64,000 bases of DNA from Lithospermum erythrorhizon (lineage: Eukaryota; Streptophyta; Magnoliopsida; Boraginales; Boraginaceae): positions 1,054,001 through 1,118,000 of the forward strand of contig JADFUC010000586.1 in assembly GCA_019722365.1 (NCBI GenBank), in the 5' to 3' direction. Position numbers and translations under genes: made by a program. Under the pieces are notes generated by a model. It had not been told where the DNA came from. It saw only the letters and a list, made by a program, of their open reading frames with translations, and made no database searches. This document shows, in pieces, positions 23,083 to 35,800 of the stretch. Every line of letters starts with the position of its first letter. Within the stretch, counting starts at the first letter, position 1.

Positions 23083-25218
23083 TCAATAGAAGGGAGGTGG
23101 TGGTGGAGAAGCGTACGACACGCCACTGATTGGAGGCAATGGGCCTTGGTATACTGGAGCTGGAGGTGGAGTTTGATGAGTCATTGGTGGTGGAGGTGGT
23201 GAATGATGGTGGATTGGTGGTGGTTTGTATATGAATGGTGGTGGTGGTGGTGGTGGTGAGGGTGAGGGTGAGGGTGGAGGAGGTTGGTGTTCTTCACAGG
23301 GTGGAGGGGGTGGTGGGGGTGGGGGTTCTATACAAGGAGGGGGAGGTGGTGGTGGAGGTTCTATACATGGTACTGGGGATGGTGGTGGAGGAGAGTGTGG
23401 CGGTGGAGGTGGGGAAGAGTGAATGGGAGGAGGTGGTGATGAGTATGAATAAACTGGTGGTGGTGGTGGGGAATGTGGTGGAGGAGGTGGGGAATGTGGT
23501 GGTGGTGGTGAATTATAGTATGTAGTTGGTGGAGGGGAATACATAGGGGGTGGAGGTGGTGGTGAATTTGGTGGTGGAGGGGGTGGTGAGCGTACGCAAT
23601 ATGGTGGAGTTACTGCAGGAGGAGGTGGTGGTGGAGGAGATGGTGGTGGTGGTGAAGGAGAGGGTGGTGGAGGAGATGGTGGTGGTGGTGAAGGAGAGGG
23701 TGGTGGTGGTGGTGAAGGGAGAGGGTGGAGGGGGTGGGGATATGGTGAAGGTGGTGGTGAGGTGGGGGTGATGGAAGGAGGAGGGTGGTGGTGGTGGGGA
23801 GTGGTAGTGATGGAGAGGGGTGGTGGTGGAGGGAAGGTGGGGTGGGGGTGGGGGTGGAGGGAGGTGAGTGGTGATGGTGATGGAGGGGGGTGGCAGTGGA
23901 GGAGGCGAGTAAACAGGCGGCGAAGGGTGGGGGAGGGTGGCAGTGGAGGGAGGCCGAGTAAACAGGCGGCGAGGGGCAAAATCGGCACAACAGGAGGCCT
24001 AAACGGCCTACATTTAAATTCACCACAATGCACCTTCTTACTCAACAACGCCTTACATTGCCCAGCAGACCTCTGAACAGGCCTTCCAGCCAAACAATTC
24101 CTCCGATCATCAAAATTCGACAACCTCAAACACACCGGAGGCTCCCCAGTAAAGAAATTGTAAGAGAATGTAAAATTCTCCAAACTTGGTAGTTCACAAA
24201 TTCCCTCAGGAATCTTCCCAGACAACAAATTATGTGCCACATTCAATTGTTCCAAACTCACCATTTCACCAATTTTTTCAGGCAAAGGACCCATCAATTG
24301 GTTAAAGCTAACATCAAGAACTGTTAAATTCTTCAACAATGCAATTTCTTCTGGGACACATGATCTCAAGCCATTGTTCATCAAAATAACCTCGTTTAGA
24401 TTACTCATGTTTCCTATACTTGATGGTAGACAACCATGGAATTTGTTGTTTGCAAGAACAATAACAGAAACAGGCGAATTGCCGAAATTGTCCGGCAATT
24501 CGAATTGAAATCTGTTGTGGTTGATGAAAATGGCATCTAATGGTTTGTCAAATAGCTCTTTTGGGACAGTTCCTTCAAACTCATTGAACCTTATGTCCAA
24601 GAAAATTAATTTTGGTAAACTCAGGACAACATAAGGGAACTTGCCTGCAAATCTATTGTTACTCAAGTCCAATTCAAATAAAGTCTTCAAATTCTTGAAC
24701 TTTTTTGGGACAGTCCCACAAAATCTGTTGGAATTAATGTGGAAAATTCCAAGATCTGAGAGTAAACCAAGTTCTTCTGGTAAGTAACCAGCAATATCAC
24801 CATGGTTGAGGTCAATACCAGCAACTGTTCTGATTTTGGGATTGTCTATTGCTGGTGCACAGAAGACTCCAGTGTAGTTGCATACATTAGATCCAACCCA
24901 ATTTGATGTAAGATTTAGGGGATCTGACAGAATGGCTTGTTTCCAAGCTTGTAAAGCTATGTATGCATTTCTCATTCTTGGATTTTCAAAGACTAGTGAT
25001 GGGTCAACTGTTACATTTTCACCCCTATCTCCAAATTCATCTCTGTAATATAGTAGCTGCCTTTGTTTGATATAGTGTGCTTCTGAATCAGAAAGAGGAC
25101 CATTTTCTGAGACTCTAGTTTCAGCAGAATTAACCAAGCCAAAACATGCTAAGTTCAAGAATGGTAACAAAAAATAAAAAATGAAAAAATGGGGTTTATA
25201 AGTATTTTGCTTCTTCAT
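23083..25218 (-). CDS. Leucine-rich repeat extensin (LRX) cell-wall protein
   Basis: This is a secreted chimeric wall protein; LRX proteins bind RALF peptides and anchor in the wall through the extensin domain. The frame is 711 codons without introns, as usual for LRX genes. Residues 1-31 form a signal peptide with a hydrophobic core (FFIFYFLLPFLNLACFGL). An N-terminal domain (about 32-115, with LQAWKQAI and CNYTGVFC) precedes some ten LRRs (about 115-375; LDLSNNRFAGKFP, LDVSFNQLMGPLP). A Cys hinge follows (CKALLSKKVHCGEFKC), then a Pro-rich extensin region from about 405. The C-terminus GVSYASPPPPPFY is the LRX3/4/5 signature, so a vegetative-type LRX is likely. Residues about 406-470 (24010-23790) look out of frame: SPPVYSPP codons are visible in another frame. 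Indels that cancel each other, real or artefactual, are likely there. Confidence 0.93.
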   Translation of the reverse strand: MKKQNTYKPHFFIFYFLLPFLNLACFGLVNSAETRVSENGPLSDSEAHYIKQRQLLYYRDEFGDRGENVTVDPSLVFENPRMRNAYIALQAWKQAILSDPLNLTSNWVGSNVCNYTGVFCAPAIDNPKIRTVAGIDLNHGDIAGYLPEELGLLSDLGIFHINSNRFCGTVPKKFKNLKTLFELDLSNNRFAGKFPYVVLSLPKLIFLDIRFNEFEGTVPKELFDKPLDAIFINHNRFQFELPDNFGNSPVSVIVLANNKFHGCLPSSIGNMSNLNEVILMNNGLRSCVPEEIALLKNLTVLDVSFNQLMGPLPEKIGEMVSLEQLNVAHNLLSGKIPEGICELPSLENFTFSYNFFTGEPPVCLRLSNFDDRRNCLAGRPVQRSAGQCKALLSKKVHCGEFKCRPFRPPVVPILPLAACLLGLPPLPPSPTLRRLFTRLLHCHPPPSPSPLTSLHPHPHPTFPPPPPLSITTTPHHHHPPPSITPTSPPPSPYPHPLHPLPSPPPPPSPSPPPPSPPPPSPSPPPPSPPPPPPPAVTPPYCVRSPPPPPPNSPPPPPPMYSPPPTTYYNSPPPPHSPPPPPHSPPPPPVYSYSSPPPPIHSSPPPPPHSPPPPSPVPCIEPPPPPPPPCIEPPPPPPPPPCEEHQPPPPSPSPSPPPPPPPFIYKPPPIHHHSPPPPPMTHQTPPPAPVYQGPLPPISGVSYASPPPPPFY

Positions 25219-25500
25219 CTCACATGAGACATCTCAAGCAAAATGGGAAAATATGTATTTTGGTTCAACTAAATGATAAACAATAATGGGAGAAATGTGG
25301 GAAGAAAATGAGAAATGGAGGTTTGAGCCTTTGAGATTTGAAGGTGATTGTGGTGGAGAGGTGCTTTTTAAAAGGTGAGAGAAACAAAGGGTTGGCTTGG
25401 GGGGTGGTGTTCTAGGGACTTTGTGTGTGTGAATGTGAAGGAAATGGAATGGAGGAAATGAGAGAGAAATAAGCAGAGAAATAAAAGACAGCTAAATCCC
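25219..25500 (-). promoter_or_regulatory. 5' UTR and proximal promoter of the LRX gene
   Basis: This lies upstream of the LRX start codon on the minus strand. A TTTAAAAAG word near 25366-25374 is a weak TATA candidate about 150 bp before the ATG. The stretch between is purine/pyrimidine-skewed, as in plant 5' UTRs. The TSS cannot be placed. Confidence 0.35.
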
Positions 25501-28474
25501 AGCTCAAAGCCCACCAGATTCTCACTTTCTCTCTTACATAAATATCCCTAAAGTCTATGTCAATTACAATTTATAAGTACTAGTGTCTACTGCTTAGTAG
25601 CCAGATAGTTTTTGTATCGAGTTAGGTATTGTGTCAATTAAATAGATACTTTATGAGAGATTCGATAATTATTGAATTGTTTGAAGATCGATGAGCCTTA
25701 GATACTCTATGTCAATTATAATTATTAGTTAGTTGATAATTTAATAGCAAAGAAGTCGAAAAGTATGTGAAAATATAAAAATATAATTTTCTATATTAAA
25801 AAGACAAATATTTTGAAACAAAAAAATTAAGAAATTTAAATCTGATTAAAAGGCAATTTGAATATCATTTAAATCCTTTATAATCTTATGTAGAATTTAT
25901 TCTGAAATAGTTGAGTAGGAAGTAGTAGAGTGCTTTGAGTCACATACTATCAATATATTTGATCTATAGGTAGGGAGGTGGGTGTTGGATTTTGTAAGCG
26001 ATCAGCTCACACTCATAAATTTTCCATAAACCAACTAATCTGACGTTCTTTGTAGGAGTAATCGAGCCGCGTGCGAGTAGGGTCATGCAGATATGCTGGC
26101 CGTCTGCCCAGGTTACTGCAGGTTGGGGTAATAATAAAGGGGCTTGAGTTGACAAGGTATATAGTTATTATAGACCCGATTCGGTCTGAAAAAATCACTA
26201 TATTCCAACCCAATAGATTCAACACTAAATCGACCCGGATATCGATTTGATTTATAATGAATTTAAAAAATACTCCTGAAATTATTTTGAAATACAAATA
26301 ATCTGATTCATACTCGAGTAAAAACCTACTCATAATTTAGAAATGTTAAAAAATAAGATTATAAAATTTAAAAGTCGCAATTATTTTTGGATTAGGACAA
26401 TTCGATAATTAACTTAATTTTTGATTTTTGATGTTAAACTTGCTAATTTATATGGTTTCAGATTCATTGAAACTGTTTCCAATTTATTTTAGTAACAACA
26501 ATAATTTTGACCCATCAAATGAATGTTAATCAAGTCTTAGAGTATGTAACGCACGATCAATTGATCAAATTTGACCATCTAATGTATTGATGTAAAAGTC
26601 AATTGGACTAATAAGGATTATTTATTTTCTACACAAATTAGAATGTTTGTCATAGTGCAAAAAAAAAAATTATTTTGTCATACTAGAATTAAATTATACC
26701 CGTCTACCTACTTTTTCCAATAACAATTAATACCTCCATCCCAAAGGTCCGACTTGATTTTGATCTATCAGGTAAGCTTGAAGAAACAATTTTGATAAGT
26801 TCAATTTAAGCTCAATCAAGCCTATAACTCCATAGGTGACCGAACTAAGCCAAAAAGATTTCAGGTTCCATATGGTCAGTTAGTTTATCTACAACCCTTG
26901 GCATAATTTGAGATGAAATACCATCCAAAATTGCATCAAATTTTCTCACTCGTAGTCAAGCATTACAGTGATTTAGATTAGTGGCATTAAATCACATCTG
27001 GCCAATTGTGAGTTAATTTGGTGAAGATATGTTTTATCTTCTTTATAATAGTTTGTAATTGTTCTCGGCGTATATTAGTTAATATTGTTACTGCATAAAT
27101 AGTTAGCAAATGTCGTATATGTAATACTCGTAAGTTATAATATTTTTATATTCGAAATAATATAAATGTTAAATATATAAAAAAAAAATTTCACTGCGAA
27201 GTCAAACTGTTGCTGTCATCAATTTTCATAAACATCGTGTTCCAAATGCCATAAATGAACATTTAGGTTGCAAAGTTGATCGAAGAGTAATGGATTTCAA
27301 TTAAATTGATCAAGAGTCAAGACAAACATTTATTGTTCAAAAATACTGTACCATTGAAGTTGAGATAAATAAGCAGTAAATTACCCCTACCCGTTTTTGT
27401 AAATCACTATCCGTTCTAAAAAAATACAAATACTCATCTCCTTTCTTTTTTATAATGTTATTTTAATTCAATTTAGTTAGTTGTTCAATTATAATATTCA
27501 TATTATTACTATTTCAAGATTCTTTTTTTTTTTTTTTGAATTCTTGTGCCAAGACTTAGAAAGACAAGGTATAAATCTTTGTTCATATCCAACTAATAAA
27601 TCAAAAGCGAAAACTTGAAAAAACCTAATGTAAAAGGTTGCAGCAGGATAATAAAGATTAAAGAAGTACCTGCCGAGCATTGAACATGAAGACTTGGAAA
27701 TAATAATCACCACAAGTATACTTGTTCAACAATAATTATTACTAGAACAATTCAAGTGACATTTGGTCAAATATCAACATGACCAACCAATTGTCAGGTT
27801 AATATCTATGCTGTCAATTGTCATGTGGGGATGCGTAGAAGTTAAAAGTTCTTCCATTTAAAAATAAAGCATAAATAAAGAGTATAAATTGTACTAGTAA
27901 AATAGTTATGCAAGCAAGAACCAAAAAGTGTAGACAAGAAAAAGATTGCATGCAATAACACAAAAACGAACTTGAAAAGGGATCATCATGTAAATTAAAG
28001 TCACCAAAAGGGAAAATAATTTCAAAGATTTTTGTATAAATACAAGTATATAATACAGTCATAACCGGAGCATCAAGCTTGCTTGATAAATAATTAGAAT
28101 ACAAAGTATCGGCTTACGCCGACTTTAAGTATGGGTAATGGTTCATTTCATAAGGATCAGCTATATTGGAAGTGGTTAAAAAGGAAAGGTACAGTCGCCG
28201 TCAATTGGTATTATTATTTTTATTAATATTGTAGGAATGAAAATCTCGAAGGATAGTTAGTGTGACGATTTGCTTTTAAAGTGAACATCGAGCAGAGTAC
28301 GGGCAACATATGGATAATCCGAGATTTATTACCCTTCAGCCATATTTCACTGTTTCCTTGTTTACTGTGGTCGGCAGAGTGAATTATACTGCTCCATTTT
28401 TTATTTTTGTTTGGTTTGAAAAATTGAAGGTCTAAAACCAATGACAATATAGTTACGACATGTATCTAAACCTG
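25501..28474. other. Intergenic DNA with a degenerate Stowaway remnant
   Basis: No gene is recognised. 25730-25870 repeats the internal part of the local Stowaway MITEs (TATAATTTTCTATATTAAAAAGACAAATATTTTGAAA-like) without clear ends. A 17-base T run at about 27521-27538 could be the tail of a minus-strand retroposon but has no recognisable body. Confidence 0.45.
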
Positions 28475-29100
28475 ATTTTGGATAATCACGTTAAACAAGA
28501 TGTGGAATTTGATTTGAGTGATTATTTTTCGAAGTCTTTTCGATAGATGAGATCACGAAAATTTAGTCTTGACTACATTACTACTCTTTGATGGAGGGCC
28601 AGAGTGCGGGGATTTAGAGCATACGTGTTGTTGCTTCATGAGCTTTGGGTCTCGGGATTCCGGGTGGATGTAATTCCCGAGGTAGTTTTGGACATGCCCT
28701 GCTCTGCTGATTCTTAAAGGTGCCTCCGCCGGGTCATGTTCTCGTGGTGAAACCGGGGTGAGGTACTGGGCACGGCCCAGAAGTCGATGGCGGCTCCGAT
28801 GCCTCGGTTAGTTTCGGTGTTTCACGGTATTGAGCGATAACGTTACCGGTTTAAGCGTTACCTTGATTGAGCCGATAGTAGGTATTTATAGGAAATCTTG
28901 GGAGGTCGAGGAATCACTTAAGATGTGAATGAGTGTCGCGTCACAGGCTAGAATTGATCTGATTTGAGCTTATGGTGGGGCATTGCCCTTTGAATTCTTT
29001 CTACGCTGATGGACATTTGATCCGTTTAGGACATTGATAATCCAATCCATTTCAATTGCTTCATCTTCCAAAGAATTTCAACCTTTGAATTTTCAAATGG
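28475..29100 (-). repeat. LTR-like block of the minus-strand Tat element
   Basis: GATAATCACGTTAAAC at 28481 and TATTTATAGGAAATC to GATAATCCAATCCATTTC at 28886-29055 resemble GGTAATCACGTTTAAC at 32515 and TATTTATAGAATGTG to GCTAATCTAATCCATATC at 32727-32855. TATTTATA is TATAAATA on the minus strand, fitting an LTR promoter. The central parts match poorly, so borders are uncertain. Confidence 0.4.
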
Positions 29101-31570
29101 TAGTGGAATTGAAGAGTTAAATTTTCTCACCAACCACTTGAAACCCTCTTTATGACATTAGGATCCCGAGAGACACGTGTTTGAATCCCCTCATAAAAGT
29201 ATGTCTTTTCAAATTCATACTCACTTCTTCCATTTTGCACAATTATTATAGCGCCTCACAGAAAGCAAAAACCTCTATTTCACTTCTTGTTACTTCTGCT
29301 GTCGTAACTTGCCGTATCCTCTACTGACCTTTTCTTTATGGCATATCGGGTACCCGTCGTTCTAACGCGCTTGGTACCTCGATCGCTAGCGTCCCACGAA
29401 GAGTGCGATACATTTGGGATATTCTTGAAGTAGGTGGTGTTTACAGTTTTAATTTTGTACCCACTTTTCTTTTCTTACAACTCCGGTAATGTATTATTCA
29501 AATTGTCGAATTTTCTTATCAACCGGGTTGTCACTTCCGTTGTCTTTAGTTGGAAAGTATTCTTTTCAGGGGCTGCTCTGTAACCACACTTATATGCTGG
29601 TTTTCAAAGTAGGCCTTGAGCTTTCTAGCCGAGGTAACTAGAGCCAACATGAACTTGTCAATTAGAAATTATTCTCTTCGGTCAAGTGAAGCACACTTAT
29701 TTCGCATAGTAGACGAGCTTTTGAATTTTGTCTCTTACTCTTATGAGCTGCGCTACTTGCTCCTCGGATGCGCTAAGTATAATTGTAATTCCTCGCTCTT
29801 GAGATGCAGTGGGTATTTTTTGGAGGCGTCGGGTATGCTGCAATTCGTCGAAAGAATTGTACATTCTTGCGTCAGGCGAATTCTTCTTGGGAGGCTTGTC
29901 TGGATTTCGGAAAAGGGTAGGTTTCTATCTCGGGACAGAATGAATCGATTGAAGTCATGAACACCCTTGATCTACGCTTTCGCATAAGAGGTCGGGAGCT
30001 TGCATTTTGTACTATGGCCTCGATTTTGTTTGGATTAGGTTCTATGCCGCTCGCTTATCATGAACCCCAAAAATTTCCCCGAGGTCACCCGAATAGACAC
30101 TTCTCGGGGGTTTATCCTTAGGTGACTTGCCTTTAATCTTTCGAGAGTCTCGCCGGAGTTACGTAAATGCTTCTTTTTCTCTTGCTTTTTTGATCAGCAT
30201 GTCATCACACATAGATTTCCGTGTTTTACGCGATTTGCTCAGAAGATGGGTTCATCTAACAATTTATTTGCGGCATTTTCAACTCAAGGGGTGTCAGCGT
30301 ACAACCCATATTCCGTGTAAGGTGGTTTTTCTTGGTAGAAACTTTTCCAAAGTATTTGATAATACCTGGGAAGCATGTCTAGGAAATTAAAAACCTGTAC
30401 TCAGCTCCCATGTACCCAATCTTCCCAAACAAGGTAACGGGAAGTAGTCTTTAGGGCAAGCCTTATTGAGGTTGGTGAAATCGATATGCGTTCTCCCTTT
30501 CCCATTCGATTTCTTGACCATGACCACATTTGCGGTCATTCGAGGCAATTTGGGATATTTTTACACTTGTCGGTTCGTCCACTTAACTGCCGGATAGCTT
30601 GATTTACTCTTGAGAAATTCCCTCTTCTTTTGCTTGACAGGTTTATGGGCAGGGTCCACATGTAATTGGTGTAAGGCTATTTTGGTATTGACTCCGGGCA
30701 TGTCTTCGGGGCTCAGTAGAACCTCTTCGTACTGCGGGGAGTTTTATCCACAGACTTCGATGCTCGTAGTTAAATTTGTGTTCCTATCGGTTGTTTCTCG
30801 GTTTGTTTTCTCTTGAGACAGGTTCTTCATGAGCATCCCTTCTTCATACTCTCCCTTTCTTTGGGGGAGTTGTCCGAGCTCTTCACGGGGAGTGTTGCAC
30901 TCATTATTTCCGGAGGGTTCTTCCGATGTCTTTTCTGTTCCGGTGGTTCTCTGAGGGAACTTCCTCGGGGTACGGATAGCGGGCAGCGGACTTCGAGCCT
31001 TTTTGGTCCCCGACTCTCGCATCCTCCGTGGTTGGAAACTTCATCTTCAAATGGAACGGTGAAATGATTGCTCTCAAGGCTGTGAGGATTGGTGGCCCGA
31101 TGAGTCCGTTGTATGAAGAGATTAGGATATGACCGTGAAGGACGCTCTTGATTCTTGGGAGGCTTCTTCAGCTGTAAGGTCCGGATACCTTTATCCCCCA
31201 CAGGGATATACGGAGTGTCACATATAAACTGATGAAAGGCGTATAGGCGAGTTTAAAAGGTTATGGGGTAATCTGTGTGATCATGCATACTTAAGTATAA
31301 GATATCCGCCGAACTCCCTGTGTCCACCAACATTCTTGCCACCAAAAGTTTGCAATTACTGGACTGATTATTAGGGGATCGTCGTGAGGTATCTCAATCC
31401 CCTCCAACTCCTCTTCAGAGAATTTTATCCCTTCCTTGTCTATGGTGGCCATTGGTGCGAGCCTATACACGGCCCTTCGAGCATATTGCTTTCGGGAATT
31501 GAAGTGTCTCCTCAAATCTGACGATCCTCCGAGAAATGGTATCAATGCATGCAACCTCGGGATTCGATGT
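28475..31570 (-). mobile_element. Decayed minus-strand Ty3/gypsy Tat element (protease, RT, RNase H; no integrase)
   Basis: Minus-strand conceptual pieces follow Tat pol order from high to low coordinates. The protease flank at 31291-31554 includes AVYRLAPMATIDKEGIKF and IPHDDPLIISPVIANF. RT at about 30620-29990 has DFTNLNKACPKDYFPLP, a CDDMLIKK catalytic region (YVDD changed), then INPEKC- and ISERGIEPNPNKIEA-like stretches in several frames. An RT/RNase H connection at about 29960-29450 has FDELQ-, LYLA- and KIQKLVYYAK-like words. No integrase is seen before the LTR-like block 28475-29100. Frames are broken throughout. Only the DNA-level motif order is secure. Confidence 0.65.
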
Positions 31571-32512
31571 TAAGAATGCAGTATGAATTTTAATTGTGAT
31601 AAAATACCAAATTCATACATCAGGATCCTCAATGACATATATTAATCTAACACACATAATATGCAATATGAATAAAGGGATTGCTTACGTTGCGGTGGAA
31701 GGCGAATTAAACCACCAACTGACGAAACTCACGTGTGTCCCGCTTCTCAAATAGCCCTCGATTTGCTTGACGGCCTTTGAATGTCTCACAGATTATGCCT
31801 TTGAGAAAGATAAATTGACAGGCAGGCTTGCTAGAGTTTTTGATGAACAAATGGAAGAAAAATCTCTTCCAAATGGAGGAGGCTCACGATTTTCAAGGAG
31901 GGAGGCAGGGTTTTGATTTAAATACGTTGTCCTCGCTCGACATAGGGGCGCCCCCAGTTAGTCCATCGCGATGTGAGAGGTTATCCGAGGATATTGCTAG
32001 AGCTCCTTGCTTTTAAATACCATTTGCTAATTTTCACGTTAAACAACTCGTTAAAGAAATAAAGGTTAACTCGTTAACTTAATTGGGCCGTTATGAAGCC
32101 CACAATCCAAATATTGAGTCACTAATTGAGTTGTTCGTTTTAGTGCTTGACAAGTCGATTAAAATAGTAGCAGTCCATTATCGAAAAAGAACTTATCAAG
32201 TTATTCATCAATTTCCAATTGCTTAATTGATTAAACTTGCAAGTTTAGCAATTTATGTTCATCGATATATATTTGACAAATATATATATATGTTGAAGAT
32301 ACATCTCCAATTTACAAGTCGTTTAATTTCATGCATGAAATATAATTGAGAATATCATTTGTATGTGTGTGACACTTAGGCTCGGATAATAGTAAGTTGT
32401 ATAATAATAATAATGACGATTACTATTATTCTTACAGTTAATAGGTAGATCCTGGCAATTTCATAGGTATCGTAGGCCGCACTAATATATAATTCTTAGG
32501 TGAACACTAAGT
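31571..32512 (+). repeat. LTR-like repeat related to 59947-60930
   Basis: It starts TGTTAAGAATGCAG. In the same order as 59947-60930 it contains ACTCGTTAA words, TTTAATTTCATGCATGAAATATAA, GTGTGTGACACTTAGGCTCGGATAATA and an AATAATAAT run. The TGTTRR start and this order look like a Ty1/copia LTR. It interrupts the protease end of the minus-strand Tat element. No coding region is attached. Confidence 0.4.
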
Positions 32513-32890
32513 TCGGTAATCACGTTTAACCAACTTTGATAAATGGCGATTGATACACACATTTATTCATGACAAGCATAATAAAAGGGAATCGATTTTA
32601 TTAGACCCCACGGCAAAGTGGGTAGAAACCCTCCGTTGCCCTAAGTTAGTTTAAATTGTTTTACGACTCTTGAACAATAGAGTTATCAGTTTAGTTTCTT
32701 TTTAAATGAAAGCCCGAATGATGAGTATTTATAGAATGTGATCTAGGCCTGAAATATGCGATTTGACTTACGTAGTGGGGAATTGTGCCCATTTTAGGTC
32801 TTACATGATGGATCGCTTAATTCATTTAGTACATTGCTAATCTAATCCATATCGGAATCCATCCTCATCAAATTAATTAATTAACAAATA
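32513..32890 (-). repeat. Second LTR-like block, similar to 28475-29100
   Basis: It shares the start and the TATTTATA-to-CTAATCTAATCCAT segment with 28475-29100. It could be the 5' LTR of the minus-strand Tat element, separated from the protease by the repeat at 31571. Confidence 0.35.
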
Positions 32891-35800
32891 ACAATAGTCA
32901 ATTAGCATATGGCCACATAAACCATGCATCCTACCTCGTTTACCTTTCAGCAGATATCAATGCTAGAGTTAACTTAAATAATCACATTGTGGTGTAAATG
33001 TAGTTTAAAATAAATTGTTTTTTTTGTAAAAATTAGAACTTCAAAAATCATGTCGATTACAAATAATACATGTCACTTGCTTGTGAAAAACACCTTATTT
33101 AATTTTCAATTGACAAAATCAACAAATTTTAAATTCTACGTGATTCACATAACTCTGATTTGTAACCAAAATATAAACTACATTAAAAAGGTCTAGCATT
33201 TAATACATATTGTTAAATTACGCTTCAAAGTTATATACTCTTAATTAATATATATTAACTTTAGGAGGATTGACTTCCATTAGGATCAGGTTAAATTCTT
33301 GGTGGAGACAGATTGACATGCCTTCTCTTTATAACATATACAACTGTACTTTAGTTAGTTATATTTGTATTCAATATTTGAAATACTCTTTCATCGCTAA
33401 TTTGTAAAAAAAAAAGAAGAAGTTTTATACTTTTAATTAATATACATAACTTTAAATATGATACAAACTAAAATTAATATAATCCTCTTTCCCATCCAAG
33501 TTTGACTCACTTTGTTTATTATTTCGTTCTAATAGCTTTGTCACTGTTTAGTAAATTTGTTAGTATGTATTAAAATAAGTCAATTTTGAAAGGATTTTTC
33601 TAACTTGTGCCCTTATACACATGTTAAGATGATAATTAAGAAAAATATTTGATACAAGATGGAAATATTTTTGGAATATATTTCTTTTATCCTTTCAGGT
33701 ATTATATTTTGTTTACAATTTTTCTTTGTAATATTGATAAACTTAGATATAGTAGAGAAAATTGATTACGAAATAGTACTGTTTCCATTCCTATGAATAT
33801 TATCTATTTTCACTCTTGTTCAATTTATTATAACTTGTCTTATTTGATTAATATTTACATATTTTTTTAAGAAATATATAAACTTTAATTCGTAATATTA
33901 AATATGTTCTCACTTAAAATTTTGAAAAACTCAAAACTAGACAATCAAAAACGAAATACATGTTCAAATTTAAACTATTATTCTATTAGCCTAAATTTTA
34001 CTGTATAAGAACATAACGATGAACTCTAAATATTTCACTTAGAAAATAAATACTTCATAAACAGGGAGCTATTAAACGCCGGTTTCAAAATTACTAAATG
34101 TCGATTTCAAAAATATAATTAGACTATTATATCCTTACTACTTTTTATATGAATATTAGCATGAATTTCTTATAATAACAAAGATATATATTTTCTATTT
34201 AGATACACTGTTTAAATTGGTAACACCTTAAATAAAATAAATATTCAAAACTACATACAATATTTCTAAACTAATCAAAAAAAATTATTCAATTATGATA
34301 ATTGTCAATTGTCAATTGTCAATTTAAAAGATCAGTTTTTCAATTTTAATCCAACTCCAAATTTTTGAATCATTCGAATCTTTTCATCATAAAGAAGATG
34401 GTTGAGTATCGGAAGCTTATTGTTATTTATGATAGTTCGAACTAATTTATTCAATTATATTTGATATGATATTATGTCCCAGATTTTGGTGGTAGAATCT
34501 ATACAAAGCAATATATTTTGAATTGTTTATTTGGGAATAAATGTCCCAAAGAAATGTGTTGTATTGAATTTAATAAATGAAATATATTAAGGTTAAATTT
34601 GTCTAATTATATTTTTTAGACCGATATTTAGTATTTTGAGATCGATGTTTAGCAACTATAATATTTTTTTAGATATATATTACAATAATTAAGCCAAACT
34701 AATTTGTTTCCGTTAGGTGGTGGTGGTGGTGGAGGTATAGCTAGCTCCTCACCTGCTGATGAGTCGATCACCACAATGATTGGTAAAATATTTTATTTTA
34801 AAAAAGTGAATTTATTATTGAATTTATAATTTATTCATTTAATTTTGTAGTTACATGAAATGATGAAAAGATTGATAAAATTACATAATACCCAACATAT
34901 ATACTTGTTGTGTATTATCTTGTGCATGCCAATTAACAACTTATATAAATAAAATTAATTTAACTAAGTCAAACTTCTAATATTCCTAAATCCTAAACGT
35001 GGTGACAATGAACATTCATTTTCATCCATCTTTAAGTAATAGACAATAAAGGTAATTTATAAAGCAAAGTTTGACTTTGGAAGAATAGGTAGCGAGCAAA
35101 AATCAACCGACATGCAGTAAATTTAAGTAATAGACAATAAATATGTTTTATTGTTGTAAAATACTCCGTATCTCTTTAAAAAGATACATCAATTATCATA
35201 ACCAGAACATCTTCTGTTTTTTTTTTCTTAAGCATGGATGCAATATTATGTGGCGAATTATCAATTTATGACAACTTTAAGTGGTCCATGTAAACCATTC
35301 CATGTGTTGCTGTTTCTTGACTAAATTAGGTTCAATTTATTACTCCGAAGATGCTTTCCTTCACCTAGAGGAAGCAAAATAAGGTTTCTGCGTAATTGAC
35401 ATTGCAATTTGCATGATACGTTTGGTTAACCATCCATGATCCAGCCTCAATTGTTTTCTATAAATATTCAAAATCTATTCTCCATATTATATTGGACTAA
35501 TTTTCACAAATTAGCCAGAAGAATAATTTTGTTATTTATAACTTGTTAAAGTTTTTTTTAATCAATCCAGGTCAGTGATAATGAGAGATGACGCGGTGCA
35601 ATTTCCAATACGTCTAGTCTTAAACTAGTTCAAAAAGCTGGTCAGGACAAGTCCTTTTTTTGTTGTTCAATTCATTATTTTTATTTTTTATTTTTTTTTA
35701 CAAGGGATTTAGTCATAAATGGCTGTCTTGACGATAACATGCAAGCCTTGGTCGTATGGCAAATCACAAGTATCTGACGTGTTCCTGACACTTTGGTCGG

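Noticed and set aside
23225..23771. Plus-strand Gly- and Val-rich frames
   Set aside because: They are antisense shadows of the Pro-rich extensin codons of the LRX gene.
27521..27720. T run as the tail of a SINE or processed pseudogene
   Set aside because: No recognisable body, promoter boxes or target duplication.
29150..29215. GTTTGAATCCC as a tRNA or SINE B box
   Set aside because: No A box or cloverleaf fits; it lies inside an LTR-like block.
29616..31067. Several plus-strand frames of 68-114 codons
   Set aside because: They run antisense to minus-strand Tat RT and protease motifs.
34750..34800. CTGATGAG as a hammerhead ribozyme core
   Set aside because: No GAAAC follows after a stem, and no third helix can be formed nearby. 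The CTGATGAG at about 20500 fails likewise.
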